This document shows, piece by piece, positions 33,801 to 42,782 of a DNA stretch of 64,000 bases (position 1 is its first letter; each line of letters opens with the position of its first letter). The translations under genes and the position numbers were made by a program. Below the pieces are notes generated by a model. The model was not told the DNA's origin, did not search any database, and was given only the letters and a program-made list of their open reading frames with translations. The stretch comes from Arthrobacter cupressi (GTDB lineage: Bacteria > Actinomycetota > Actinomycetes > Actinomycetales > Micrococcaceae): contig NZ_FNEI01000009.1 in assembly GCF_900099975.1 (NCBI RefSeq), positions 62,001 to 126,000 on the forward strand. Direction: 5' to 3'.

Positions 33801-36209
33801 GGCCGGCATCCCGGGGACATGGCTGAGTGAGCTGGCTACAAGCGAACGACCGTATAGCGTACGGGCTTCCCTGTGTTCGATTAGCGGCAGTACGTCTCCG
33901 ACACCGATTCGTTTCAGGAAGTCAACCCAGGCTGAAGTGTTGTCCGCGGATCCGGGCAGCTCGGACGGCGTCGCGATGAGTCGGTTTGTGAGCGCGCTCA
34001 ACTCTATTGAACGATCGGCCGGAGTATTCGCGATAAGTGCCAGTTCCTCGCCACGTGTTCCTGGCCATCCGGCGGAGAACAGCGCCTCGGAAGCCGGGAT
34101 CCAGCGGCCTCCAAGCGTCGGCACTCGTAGACCGAGATCGGCAAGGTTCATGTTGCTAGGTGCGCTGCGGCTGAGATTAAAGACGAGCCGAATGGCATCG
34201 CGGGATACCGCTTTGGAGCGGCTTCCGGCAAGAAGACCGCGGACATGTTCGAGAATGCTGCGGGTGTCGAAACCGCGGATCAGGCGGTTGACCTGGAAGA
34301 AGTTGCGGGCCGGGGTCCGCTGACGGTTGACGTACCACGTCAAGCCGCTGTGTAGGTAAAACAGCCGATTCTGAAGCGATTTGGGCAAATCAAGATCAAC
34401 TTCCGGGTCGAAGTTCTCTTCTTCGTCGACGGGCTGTCGGGCGGCCGGGAAGAACGGGGTCGCCTCCCGCGATGTCACATTGTCGGGGGCGCGACCGCTA
34501 CTAGCGCAAGGGCGCAGTTCTCCCCCGTCAGTCAGGAGTATTCGGCGGGAGCGAAGCGTACCCGCTTGCCCATCGAACAACAGGGCGATGTCGGCATACG
34601 CCTGGTCCCATTCTGCGATCGGGCGCTTCTTCGCCCGCATGTCCTCGAGCATTGCTTCGGTCCAAGTGGCCAGTTGCACACCACTGGGGTCAGGGCTGTG
34701 GCCAAGGGCCTCTAGCAGGTCCTTGAGGCGACGAGCACGTCCCGGCTCGAGGTCAGGGAGGAAATCGACCTTGCACACCTTCGTCGCACGGGAGGCCGTC
34801 AACACGCTCGTTTCGGGCGACGGCCAGCGCCAAGCTTCATTGAAGGAGATCCAATGGCGAGGGCTCCGTGCCGGAACAAAATGGCGCTCAATAAGGGGCT
34901 CCCCTTTGGCTTCGGCCTGGTCCTTTAGGAAAGCGACCCGTTTGGAGTCCCAGCAGACGATATCGAGTACTGACTCCGGCTGGCACTCGGGCCATGCCGT
35001 CAGGGCCGCCGCAGCATCCACGCAGAGTTCGGCTGCGGCCGACAGGAGAAGATGATTGAGCGGGTTGGCGTCGTCTATATCTGTGCGTGCGAGATTTGTT
35101 GAAAATGGCGCGTTAAGGTGCCCTCCAAAGGGCGACGGCGCTTTCTCACCTAAAGGCAGGTAAGTGAAGAACCGGCCTGTGGCGGCGGCCGGCGCGCCGT
35201 AGGGGACTCCGATTGATACTTCGACCCCTGAATTCGACTTCTCCCATCGGGAATCGAGCTGATTGCTCTCCACTGATACGTGAACCGCGGCAGCGAACGC
35301 ATCGGGCGGCACGGGACTAGTGAAGACCAAGTAGCGCTCATCGCCGCGGAGAGAAACTAGTTCGCACGACGGACCGTCCTGCAGGTCGGGGACGCTTTCT
35401 GTTTCCCGTGTGAGCACCACCGTGGTGATGCTTCCCTGGCGCTTCTTCTGGACGGTGATCTGCGCAAGACGGCGCAGGAACAAGAGCACCGGAACGTTAG
35501 AGCCCGAAATCTCTTGATCGAGGAGAGCAGCCACCATTTCCCGAGTGTTCTGACGAAGTGGCAAACGAATTACTGAGGCGAAACCTAGACGCCAGAGTTC
35601 GCTCACAAAGTCTGGCGTGTGTTCCGACGGCACCGTGATGTTGTAAAGCGACATCTCCTCGAGTACCTGCTGGATGCTGGTCGGATCGTCATCGACCAGC
35701 CCGGGGATATCGCCTGGCTGCGCGAAGCGGAAGCAGAACCCTGGCGCGCCGTCCGGCAAGGTGCTATAAATTTCCGGCGCCCCACAAACCTGCAGCACAC
35801 TCTTGAAGCCGACTCCCTTGTTGCCGATTCCCTGTCCTATCTCCTTGTCGCTCAGACCAAGATTGGCGATCGCCCGGACATTGCTCGTTGTGAACCCTTT
35901 GCCAGTATTGGCGGCATAGAGAACACCATGGTCGAGCTCGTCTTCATCCAGAATGAAAGAGAGGCGCCCGTCGGTGCGATCGGGATCCTGCTCGTCGTAG
36001 CCGTTCTGAATCAGCTCGAAAAGGAAGCGACCTCCGTATTCGTGGACGGTGTGATCAATCATGCTTTTCACGGATCGGGCGAAGTCTGCCTCTTCCCGCG
36101 TCGTTAGATGGGCATGCACCATCCCTTGAGCACGCCTACGCAGCCAAGCATCGGCCGCTTCACGCGATGTCGGCATGTCCGCCGGCGCCTCGATATCCTC
36201 CCCGCTCAT
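30855..36209 (-). CDS. Giant sacsin-like GHKL ATPase with C-terminal DUF3883 (nuclease-like) domain
   Basis: A 1784-residue protein. Residues about 40-260 form an Hsp90/sacsin-type GHKL ATPase: N box (FLFELIQNGYDEQD, about 63-75), NTGKGF (101-106) and GQGIGNKGVGFKS (126-138). A long central region of no known family follows. Residues about 1650-1784 are a DUF3883 (NO VEIN C-terminal) domain with PD-(D/E)XK-like residues D1697, E1710 and K1712 (GCDFQV, LLYEVKTS). ATG 36207-36209 has GGGAGG just upstream; a TTG six codons earlier lacks it. Between a TPR gene and a type I restriction system, it is a strong candidate for an anti-phage effector with ATP-gated nuclease activity; this function is inferred. 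Confidence 0.85.
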   Translation of the reverse strand: MSGEDIEAPADMPTSREAADAWLRRRAQGMVHAHLTTREEADFARSVKSMIDHTVHEYGGRFLFELIQNGYDEQDPDRTDGRLSFILDEDELDHGVLYAANTGKGFTTSNVRAIANLGLSDKEIGQGIGNKGVGFKSVLQVCGAPEIYSTLPDGAPGFCFRFAQPGDIPGLVDDDPTSIQQVLEEMSLYNITVPSEHTPDFVSELWRLGFASVIRLPLRQNTREMVAALLDQEISGSNVPVLLFLRRLAQITVQKKRQGSITTVVLTRETESVPDLQDGPSCELVSLRGDERYLVFTSPVPPDAFAAAVHVSVESNQLDSRWEKSNSGVEVSIGVPYGAPAAATGRFFTYLPLGEKAPSPFGGHLNAPFSTNLARTDIDDANPLNHLLLSAAAELCVDAAAALTAWPECQPESVLDIVCWDSKRVAFLKDQAEAKGEPLIERHFVPARSPRHWISFNEAWRWPSPETSVLTASRATKVCKVDFLPDLEPGRARRLKDLLEALGHSPDPSGVQLATWTEAMLEDMRAKKRPIAEWDQAYADIALLFDGQAGTLRSRRILLTDGGELRPCASSGRAPDNVTSREATPFFPAARQPVDEEENFDPEVDLDLPKSLQNRLFYLHSGLTWYVNRQRTPARNFFQVNRLIRGFDTRSILEHVRGLLAGSRSKAVSRDAIRLVFNLSRSAPSNMNLADLGLRVPTLGGRWIPASEALFSAGWPGTRGEELALIANTPADRSIELSALTNRLIATPSELPGSADNTSAWVDFLKRIGVGDVLPLIEHREARTLYGRSLVASSLSHVPGMPAGVAEQWSGQLPTRSNAFYPETPYKQMTSLFWLPGQADWDHLTGKVRQALCRQILHGMKEWEDEVFLTTWERDRTGYRDPRPFVTPLQAFLATAPWLMVQRPGETHEAFATPAESWTFPIRGEETPPRFATLVTKRLRDLLDDDSRAIRRLRQLGVGVWGVREDAPRLVRHLGQLVASEEVPDLYVAQFRNMYQRAWADCITVSDPRPFPDDKASWLVVEVGGTTTALTIPPLGEDAEPHDLVVASTDDERSLLRLLADFKRPVLIVTSGAEQVTAFLKKRIGEQVRRATDIAPIVLVDGFLFDGKAANDDAALLVEVMPKLPLLVATLLEFRRGSFSHLGQRAFEDGLDALRRVRLVFATKIEVSIGDHTRSLPARSQGVLSVPDATFPTLVVAKSGRHLEWTTLDALAEALMHLIGRPEIATELRLAITRMQSGAVPLDDISHDDVANACEISLDDVHTTARRIEASVTPLLERLYPFVTLFAGHEAASSFDPESSVLTGESDIGHGLGLVAKQLPIGSAELLKIALDSSSVNELRLRLNVPLERLNTTLRTLGRRYPPIDYTKQLAEDFADHVRSHHDRILDRIRWSRRDWFQAFRPQTDWTVLRDPATITPDPTWGWTRDFLSPEEMDERVEIELQRLLGDAPPLTGSPLTPRGACAEANSRMISTLISGLTETVRAWLTVRGRPVRWPWIDPETALQAAFESLDRAGALDFIKLDREELLRWLNALDFWPADMPLSVDLASLGLSASNLKAQRTEEAKRRADDARIRRTVLIDNQAFDLENGHNALLEAIERSLEATPGVISARNRYTQLKEVSQQASSRGGPGDQTSSAGGSPARLSDQQRDAIGFAGEWLAYKWLNRLHKEAFSPECWVSKYRERVFPGQGDDGLGCDFQVSTRQGPLLYEVKTSQGEGGQFELGETQVLAAQANARNGLWRLLVITDVLNHNRKIRMLRNPFDPKARGQYVFVGQGLRLRYALE

Positions 36210-36239
36210 TAGCGGCCTCCCAGACAAAAGTGTATTTGA

Positions 36240-36762
36240 GTGCGATGCCCCCTAGATCTTAGTAGGGGTAGCCGTAGCATCCTTCGAAAGTCGGCGTCCT
36301 TGCAAGAGCGACACCACTGCGGATGCGATCTGGCGGCCTCAACGGCAAGTCTTTCTCAGGCATGGGAAGGGAGTGGCGCCGCGCAAGTAATGAGCAAAGA
36401 GACCTTGTGCCGTGGTGCAGAATGATCCGCAGGTCATGGCAGCCGTCTCGGGACAACGGATCGTCAACCCCGGTGTTACGGCCAAGGCCCAGCGATCGAA
36501 CAATGCGGTCCGCGGCGACAGGTGAGTGGACCGCCTATTTGCCCGAGGGAAGGCCAGCCTTGCACTGGTCCCGGAGAAAATGCAGCTGGCCACGGGCCAT
36601 GTTGGGTTTGTCCATAGCGAGAGTCTCCGACCGGTGTCCTGCAGACGGCCAGTTTCCTTGTGCACGCCATGGATCGGGCGCTAACAGGAGTAGACCGCGC
36701 CTTTCTTCAGAACTATCCGCGTCTTAAGAGTCGGTTCAACCAAGCGGGTGATGCCGATGGGC
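36240..36762. other. About 520 bp without a supported gene
   Basis: Frames on both strands are short and lack family resemblance or a ribosome site. It holds the promoter of the giant ATPase gene at its left end and the region downstream of hsdR at its right. Confidence 0.5.
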
Positions 36763-39700
36763 CTAGTAGTTCTCCGCAACGTAGGCGTACGCCCGGTCGA
36801 AAAGTTCCCCTGAGGCAGGGAGGGCGTAGCGGACCAGTACTTTGCGGATGGCGATGCGGACGGCCTTGTCGCCTTCCTTGGTGTTGTTCCAGCCATCCCA
36901 GCGAACCTCTTTGACGATGGCGTCGATGTCGGTTACGACTTTGCCAACAATGACGGGCACCCCCTCGGGTTTATACTCCTCAAAGATCTGGGTGAGAGCA
37001 CCCACATTTGGGTCGGGCAGCAGGTCGAGGCCAACGGTTCCTGATTCGTCTTCTGCCTTCTCGGCCGCCGCCAAATCTCGGGCCAGATCGAGGAGATCAC
37101 GGAGGAAGTCTACGGAGTCGTGGGCTTTGGCGAGTTGCCGTTCGCGAAGCCGTTCCAGGCGTTCCGACAGGGTCTTGTAAGCCGGGTGGGAGCCGTTGTC
37201 TCCTGCGAGGCGCTTGCGGAGCCGTGTGGCGATGTTGTCTACGACCTCCGCGGCGGTGCTGATTTGTGTTTCCCCACTTCCTGCATCGGGGTCAATCACC
37301 CCGGCTTCAATGAGGCGCCTGATCGTGCCCTCGTCGGCGATCACGACGTCGACGCCGGTGTCGCTGATGGTCACCTCTCCGATATGGCCATGAACGAGTT
37401 CCAGGGTTTTCGCGCCCAGCCGGTGCCACAGGAGGTCACGCGTATCGTCGGCCGGTGCTACCGAGGCATATACCTTGGAAAGCCATTTGTAGTCATCACG
37501 GTGGGCTTCCAGCCGGAGGTCCGGATAAGCAGCTTCCCAAATGCCTTGCAGCATCAAATATTGAGCCCCGAAACGCTCCATCGCCCTGTTGTCGGGGATC
37601 CGGTCGTGGGCGGCCTGGAGTGCCTCAAAGCCGCTGGCTGAACGATCGATGCCGGCAAACCGGTCCAGAACGTTCGCGATCTCGATCTCGAACTGCTCGA
37701 GGAGCGAGTCAGTTTCGATTTCCTTGCGCGCGTGTTCAGGGTTGGCCGGTGCCATGGCTCGGGCGAAGCCGTCTCCAAGGCCAACGTAGTCAACGATCAG
37801 TCCGTAGCGCTTCTCCTGGCCGGTAGCAGGATTCTTCCAATTACGGTTTGTCCGGGTGATGGTCTGGTAGAGCGTGTGCAGCTTCATCGGTTTGTCGAGG
37901 TACATGACACCCTCAATGGGCGCGTCAAAGCCTGTGCCGAGCTTGGCGGTAACGACAAGGAACTTCAACGGGTCCCCTAGCTGACGGAAACGGTTGAGCA
38001 GCGCCTCTTCCTTATCGTCGGTGAGACGGAACTCCTGCCAGTCAGTGTGATCCTTCGACTGCACAGACATGATCACGGCAGCCTCGTCAGTGCTGGCACC
38101 GGCCTTGCCGCGGGCCAGAAGCTGCCGGGTCAATTCCTCGTAGTAGGCGACGCATAGTCCCCGGTCGAATACGACAATCTGGGCCTTCATCCCCAGGGGG
38201 TCGATCGTTGAGTAGAAGTGTTCGATGATGTCCGCGCAGACTTTTCGGACGCGATCCGGGTTGGCGAAGAAGGTGCGGCTGCCGGTCGCTTTGGCTGCGA
38301 CGTACTCCTGTTCTTGCTCTGTCAGGCCTTCCTCGGCAGCCAGCTCGTCGAAGGCCTTGTCGAGCTCAGCTTTGCGGATATGGAAGTCCACTAGCCTCGG
38401 TGAAACGTGCATGGGAACGGTGGTGCCATCGGCGATGGACCGGTCCGAGTCGTAGCTGTTCATCACGTGATTTGGATCATCCTGGTCCCCGAAGAGCTCG
38501 TACGTGTTGCGGTCCTCATCAGCAATCGGCGTTCCGGTGAACCCGAAGAACCGAGCGTTCGGAAAGGCGGCGCGCAGGAACTTGCCCAGCTGACCTTCCT
38601 GAGTGCGGTGCGCCTCGTCGATCAGAACGATGATGTTCTCCCGGGCGTTCAACACGCCGGCGTTCTTGAACTTATGCACTGTTGAGAAGACCAATCCACG
38701 ACGATCATCAGAGAGAACGCGGCGCAATTCAGGTGCCGTATCGGGTGCTTCCAGCGAGGGCATGCCTGCACGAAGGAACTGGCGGTACATCTGGGTAACC
38801 AGTTGGATCCGGTCCGCAATAAGGATGATGGACGGGTTTTTCAGCTTGGGCTCGTTGACCAGCTTCACGGCGGCGAACAGCATCGCCAGAGTCTTGCCCG
38901 ATCCTTGAGTGTGATGGATGAGGCCTTGCCTCTTCGTACCGTGCAGCGCACGGGCGTGGATGGCGCGGACGGCCTCCACCTGCGGATAGCGCGGCACGAT
39001 CTTGTGCAGCCGTGGAAGCCCGGAATGCTTGCCCTTCAACTCGAACGCAGTGAAATCGGCAATCACCGAAAGCACGGTGGCGGGGTTCAGGAGCAGCTCA
39101 ACACTGCGCTTCACCCGAGGCCAACCGGCCGGAAGAATGTCTTCCTCCGTGGAACCCCAGACACCCCAGGATTCGATCTCCTGCCCGACGCCACCGTAAT
39201 GGAAGTCCTTGCCGTCTGTCGCAACGGAGAACGCGTTAGGGACGAAGAACTCCGGCCAGCCCGGCTCGTAGATTGTGTGGACGTCGTTGGCGGCTTTCAG
39301 CCAGGTCACACGGGCATCCAGCCGGGTTTTCGTTTCGATGATGACGAGCGGAAGGCCGTTCACCCACAGCACAAGGTCGAACCTACAGGAATGCCCCGTG
39401 GTGCCGAAGGTGACTTCGTCGGAGACAACCAAGACATTGTTGGCAGGGTTGGCGAAGTCGATCAGCTGGACCGGGTCGTAGGCCTCACGGCCCTGGAAGC
39501 GGTGTGTTTTCTGCCCGCGCAACCACTCCAGGAAGTGCTGGTTGGACGGAACAAGGCCGTCCTCACGTGCGGAGAGCATTATGCTCCGCAGAGTCGTGAG
39601 CAATTCCGAGGTGCGTTCGGGCGCTTCTGCGATGGCGGGATTCAGACGGGCTAGAGCGGCACGCAGGTCGGACTCAAGCAAGACGTCTTCGGTGTGCCGG

Positions 39701-39795
39701 TCCAACCGATGTCCCGGAATATGCTTCCAGCCTGCGCTGACCAACAAGTCCAGAATCGGTTGCTGGACCGTATTCGATTCATTGAACCCCGCCAT
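36763..39795 (-). CDS. hsdR: Type I restriction enzyme, R subunit
   Basis: A 1010-residue ATP-dependent restriction subunit that translocates and cuts DNA lacking the host mark. The N-terminal PD-(D/E)XK nuclease has D140 (RFDLVLW) and E154-x-K156 (VIIETKT). Helicase motifs follow: Walker A TQGSGKT (296-302), DEAH box at 393-396, GFTGTP, and the second RecA domain with motif VI-like QTITRTNR. The length is full. Last gene of the hsdM-hsdS-hsdR operon; its ribosome site GGAGG lies within the end of hsdS. Confidence 0.95.
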   Translation of the reverse strand: MAGFNESNTVQQPILDLLVSAGWKHIPGHRLDRHTEDVLLESDLRAALARLNPAIAEAPERTSELLTTLRSIMLSAREDGLVPSNQHFLEWLRGQKTHRFQGREAYDPVQLIDFANPANNVLVVSDEVTFGTTGHSCRFDLVLWVNGLPLVIIETKTRLDARVTWLKAANDVHTIYEPGWPEFFVPNAFSVATDGKDFHYGGVGQEIESWGVWGSTEEDILPAGWPRVKRSVELLLNPATVLSVIADFTAFELKGKHSGLPRLHKIVPRYPQVEAVRAIHARALHGTKRQGLIHHTQGSGKTLAMLFAAVKLVNEPKLKNPSIILIADRIQLVTQMYRQFLRAGMPSLEAPDTAPELRRVLSDDRRGLVFSTVHKFKNAGVLNARENIIVLIDEAHRTQEGQLGKFLRAAFPNARFFGFTGTPIADEDRNTYELFGDQDDPNHVMNSYDSDRSIADGTTVPMHVSPRLVDFHIRKAELDKAFDELAAEEGLTEQEQEYVAAKATGSRTFFANPDRVRKVCADIIEHFYSTIDPLGMKAQIVVFDRGLCVAYYEELTRQLLARGKAGASTDEAAVIMSVQSKDHTDWQEFRLTDDKEEALLNRFRQLGDPLKFLVVTAKLGTGFDAPIEGVMYLDKPMKLHTLYQTITRTNRNWKNPATGQEKRYGLIVDYVGLGDGFARAMAPANPEHARKEIETDSLLEQFEIEIANVLDRFAGIDRSASGFEALQAAHDRIPDNRAMERFGAQYLMLQGIWEAAYPDLRLEAHRDDYKWLSKVYASVAPADDTRDLLWHRLGAKTLELVHGHIGEVTISDTGVDVVIADEGTIRRLIEAGVIDPDAGSGETQISTAAEVVDNIATRLRKRLAGDNGSHPAYKTLSERLERLRERQLAKAHDSVDFLRDLLDLARDLAAAEKAEDESGTVGLDLLPDPNVGALTQIFEEYKPEGVPVIVGKVVTDIDAIVKEVRWDGWNNTKEGDKAVRIAIRKVLVRYALPASGELFDRAYAYVAENY

Positions 39796-39798
39796 GAG

Positions 39799-40971
39799 CT
39801 ATACCTCCGCCAACCCGTCATACGTCTCTGGAATTCGATGTGTGCCTGACAACAGGGTAGAAAGTAGTTCCGCTCGCAACGTTCGGAGCGAGTTGGCAGA
39901 TTCCAGTGAGAATTCCGCAGCAGCATCTGCGCTACTGAGCAGCTCCGCCACTTCAATCTGTCGTGCAAAAGGTGCGGAAGGAACGGCCATGGCCTTGGCC
40001 CGCTGAAAGCCAAGGGCCTTAATCGTGACGCCTCTGGCTTGCGCTTCGAACCTTCCAGTTTCGTAGCACCATCGTGCCCATTGATTGGCATACAAGGAAG
40101 TGGAGGTGTCTTTCAAACCACGGATACGTAGAACGTGCTTATCGAAGCCGACCGGGCCTTGGACTTCGCCCCTCCAGATGGCGGTTTGCCCAATGGAGCC
40201 ACCCTCTACAACGAGTACGTCCCCGTCATATAGTCCATATTTCGACTGTTCCTCTGGGCTGAAGTTCATCGACTGAACATCAGAAAGAGACAGCGAGCCG
40301 TCGGAGATGTTGGCCGCCCGGATATATGGGATTTCGTTGTCTCCATGAAGTTGTCGAGCCGACTTCTGGCGGCCAAGGGTCACCTCGAATAATTGGCCAG
40401 CTGTTGATTCTGGGAACGTATTCATAAGTTCGTCAAAAATCATGCGCCTCAAGGTCGCAGCCGCACTCTTTATCGAAGCCGTCTCAATATCAGCGCTATC
40501 GATCGCATCGTCTACGGCTCCGATGAGGTCAACGATGCGGAGTTGCTCACGCACGCGAGGTAAACGCACAGGTATCTGCGCCAGTTCTCTCAGGGATAGG
40601 GATACGTTTGCTGTTCCCTTCATCCTCGGAACGATCAGGTCATCCTTGTAATGCTGAAGGTATATGTGGAGGAACCGAGTGCTGCATACCGCCGGATTCC
40701 GCACTTCGCAGGCTGTCACGATGTTTGCTACGGCAAACCTTCCGCTCGCGTAGTGCACGCGCTTCAGGGAAGCGTGACCATGTCCGGTTGACGAAACCAT
40801 CGGGACACAAACCGCTTCGCCTTCGAACTCGTAATCCGCTGAGGAGAGCGGTTCTGGACCAGTAACGATAAGAGGATAGTCTCCCGGGAGGGTTTTTTGC
40901 GTTGGGGAAGACCCCTTAGTAAGCGTACAGAGTTGCCCCAGCAGAACCGTTTCCCAAGTGTCAGATCTCAA
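39799..40971 (-). CDS. hsdS: Type I restriction enzyme, specificity subunit
   Basis: A 390-residue S subunit with two target-recognition domains (about 5-135 and 190-320), each followed by a conserved helix (QLRIVDLIGAVDDAIDSADIE; and IEVAELLSSADAAAEFSLES). The second recognition domain is well formed (IPYIRAANISDG, DVLVVEGGSIGQTAIW). It starts at TTG 40969-40971, overlapping the hsdM stop by 11 bases, with AAGGCGG upstream. It sets the DNA target of both the methyltransferase and the nuclease; the target cannot be predicted here. Confidence 0.92.
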   Translation of the reverse strand: MRSDTWETVLLGQLCTLTKGSSPTQKTLPGDYPLIVTGPEPLSSADYEFEGEAVCVPMVSSTGHGHASLKRVHYASGRFAVANIVTACEVRNPAVCSTRFLHIYLQHYKDDLIVPRMKGTANVSLSLRELAQIPVRLPRVREQLRIVDLIGAVDDAIDSADIETASIKSAAATLRRMIFDELMNTFPESTAGQLFEVTLGRQKSARQLHGDNEIPYIRAANISDGSLSLSDVQSMNFSPEEQSKYGLYDGDVLVVEGGSIGQTAIWRGEVQGPVGFDKHVLRIRGLKDTSTSLYANQWARWCYETGRFEAQARGVTIKALGFQRAKAMAVPSAPFARQIEVAELLSSADAAAEFSLESANSLRTLRAELLSTLLSGTHRIPETYDGLAEV

Positions 40972-42478
40972 AACCGGCCGCCTTCAGCTTGTCGGCCAGA
41001 GAAGTTTCGGCCATCGAGCGCCGTTCGCGGCTTTCCTGGTAGGCAAGGAGCGCCTCCTCGACATTCGCTTCAGCTACCTTTTCACTTTGGAGGTATCGGC
41101 CGATGTTCAGGTCGAAACCGTTACATTCGATTTCATCCAGTGCGACACGACGTAAGATCAGGCCACCCTCGCCGTCGGCGTCTTCGCCGAGCTTGTATGC
41201 CGCGTCGATGACCTCGATGTCCTCTTCGGACATGGTGTTTTGGTTCTTGCCTGTTACGAAACGCTTGGACGCGTCGATGAACAGAACTTTGTTCTGGCGT
41301 TCGGCCGACTTCTGTTTCCGGAAGATGAGCAGACAGACGGGGATAGATGTCGAGTAGAAGAGATTGTTCGGTAGCCCGATGACCGATTCGAGCAGGTCCT
41401 TGCGGATGAGGCACTCACGGATGGCACCTTCTTTGCCGCCACGGAATAGGACGCCGTGCGGCATGACTACACCAACACGGCCGGTATCCTCCTTCATGGA
41501 AGCGACCATGTGTTGGATCCACGCGAAGTCGCCGTTCTTTGCTGGCGGTACATCGCAGATAACCCGGCCGTAAGGGTCATTAGCCCAGCCCTCGGCGCCC
41601 CAGTTCTGCAGGGAAAAGGGTGGGTTGGCGATGACTACGTCGAATTTCTGCAGGCCGTCTCCCTCGAGGAGTTTTGGTTCGCGGAACGTATCTCCACGGA
41701 CGACTTTGAACTCCTTGAGCCCGTGAAGGTATAGGTTCATCTTCGCGATGGCGCTGGTGGTGAGGTTGATTTCCTGGCCGTGCAGGCGCAGCGTTCTGGG
41801 GTCACCACTGTGTTCCCTGACAGCAGCGGCTGTCTCTACGAGCATGCCTCCGGATCCGCAAGCAGGGTCAGCGATGGTGTCGCCCGGCTTTGGGTCCAGA
41901 ATCTTCACCAGAAGGTGTACCACGTGACGAGGGGTAAAGAACTCGCCGGCCTTCTTACCGGATGCTTCAGCGAACTCTCTGAGCAGGTATTCATAGGCGG
42001 ATCCGAGCATGTCACCGTTGACACTGTCAGGGTCCAGCCGGACAGAGTGGAACGAGTTCAGGAGCGCGGCAAGGGCGGATTGTGGAAGCCGCTCCTGGTT
42101 TGCCCACTGCACGTCACCGAAGACACCTGCGAGTGTGTCAGGGTTTGCCTGTTGGATCCGCTGCAGAGCGTTGTCCAGCTTGGCGCCCGTCTGTCTTGCG
42201 GTCTCAATGACATCAGACCAGTGACACCCATCCGGGATGACGAAGGTGTGGTAATCCGACTCAATCTCGTCAGTCAGCGCGTCACCGAAATCCTCCGTTG
42301 CTTGGGCGCGCTCGTGGTCCCAGCTATCGCTGATCCACTTGAAGAACATGACCGGAAATACGTAGGCCTTGAAGTCCCCCGGATCAACCGGGCCGCGCAG
42401 CGCATTGGCCGCGGCCCACAGCGTTGATTCGAGCTGCCTTTGTGAGAGGTGTCCTGGCTCAGTTGTCGAGAGTGTCAA
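40961..42478 (-). CDS. hsdM: Type I restriction enzyme, M subunit (N6-adenine methyltransferase)
   Basis: A 505-residue methyltransferase: N-terminal HsdM helical domain (FKAYVFPVMFFKWISDSWDHE), S-adenosylmethionine motif I ADPACGSGG (203-211), catalytic motif IV NPPF (285-288), and the FFTPRHVV segment before motif I. The frame opens at TTG 42476-42478, preceded in frame by a stop, so no earlier start is possible; the ribosome site is weak. It protects host DNA by adenine methylation together with HsdS. Confidence 0.94.
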   Translation of the reverse strand: MTLSTTEPGHLSQRQLESTLWAAANALRGPVDPGDFKAYVFPVMFFKWISDSWDHERAQATEDFGDALTDEIESDYHTFVIPDGCHWSDVIETARQTGAKLDNALQRIQQANPDTLAGVFGDVQWANQERLPQSALAALLNSFHSVRLDPDSVNGDMLGSAYEYLLREFAEASGKKAGEFFTPRHVVHLLVKILDPKPGDTIADPACGSGGMLVETAAAVREHSGDPRTLRLHGQEINLTTSAIAKMNLYLHGLKEFKVVRGDTFREPKLLEGDGLQKFDVVIANPPFSLQNWGAEGWANDPYGRVICDVPPAKNGDFAWIQHMVASMKEDTGRVGVVMPHGVLFRGGKEGAIRECLIRKDLLESVIGLPNNLFYSTSIPVCLLIFRKQKSAERQNKVLFIDASKRFVTGKNQNTMSEEDIEVIDAAYKLGEDADGEGGLILRRVALDEIECNGFDLNIGRYLQSEKVAEANVEEALLAYQESRERRSMAETSLADKLKAAGFEI

Positions 42479-42782
42479 CGATCATCCATTCATATAAGAG
42501 TCCAACAAGAGTGCCGGGCACTCTTGGAAACCTTATCCGGTGTCTCTACCTCACGCTGGAGCAGCAACGAGTTTCGGGATAGCTGGGGAAACAGGGAGGG
42601 ATTCCTTCGATTCGCGGCAACCGTCAATGTCATCAGCGACCGCCGCCCTGTTCCTGCCGTGCCTTAGGACAGTCAATTTCGGCATGGTTACACGAGTGGA
42701 TGGTGCCTAATCGGAGATCAGCTAGTAGAAATGACTCGGGTCTGTTGTTCGTCTCAGAGCCACGGGGACAGGAGAAGTAGCT

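Noticed and set aside
36323..36727. Plus-strand frame of 134 codons between the giant ATPase and hsdR
   Set aside because: Arg/Ser/Pro-rich composition typical of a non-coding frame in GC-rich DNA; no start signal.
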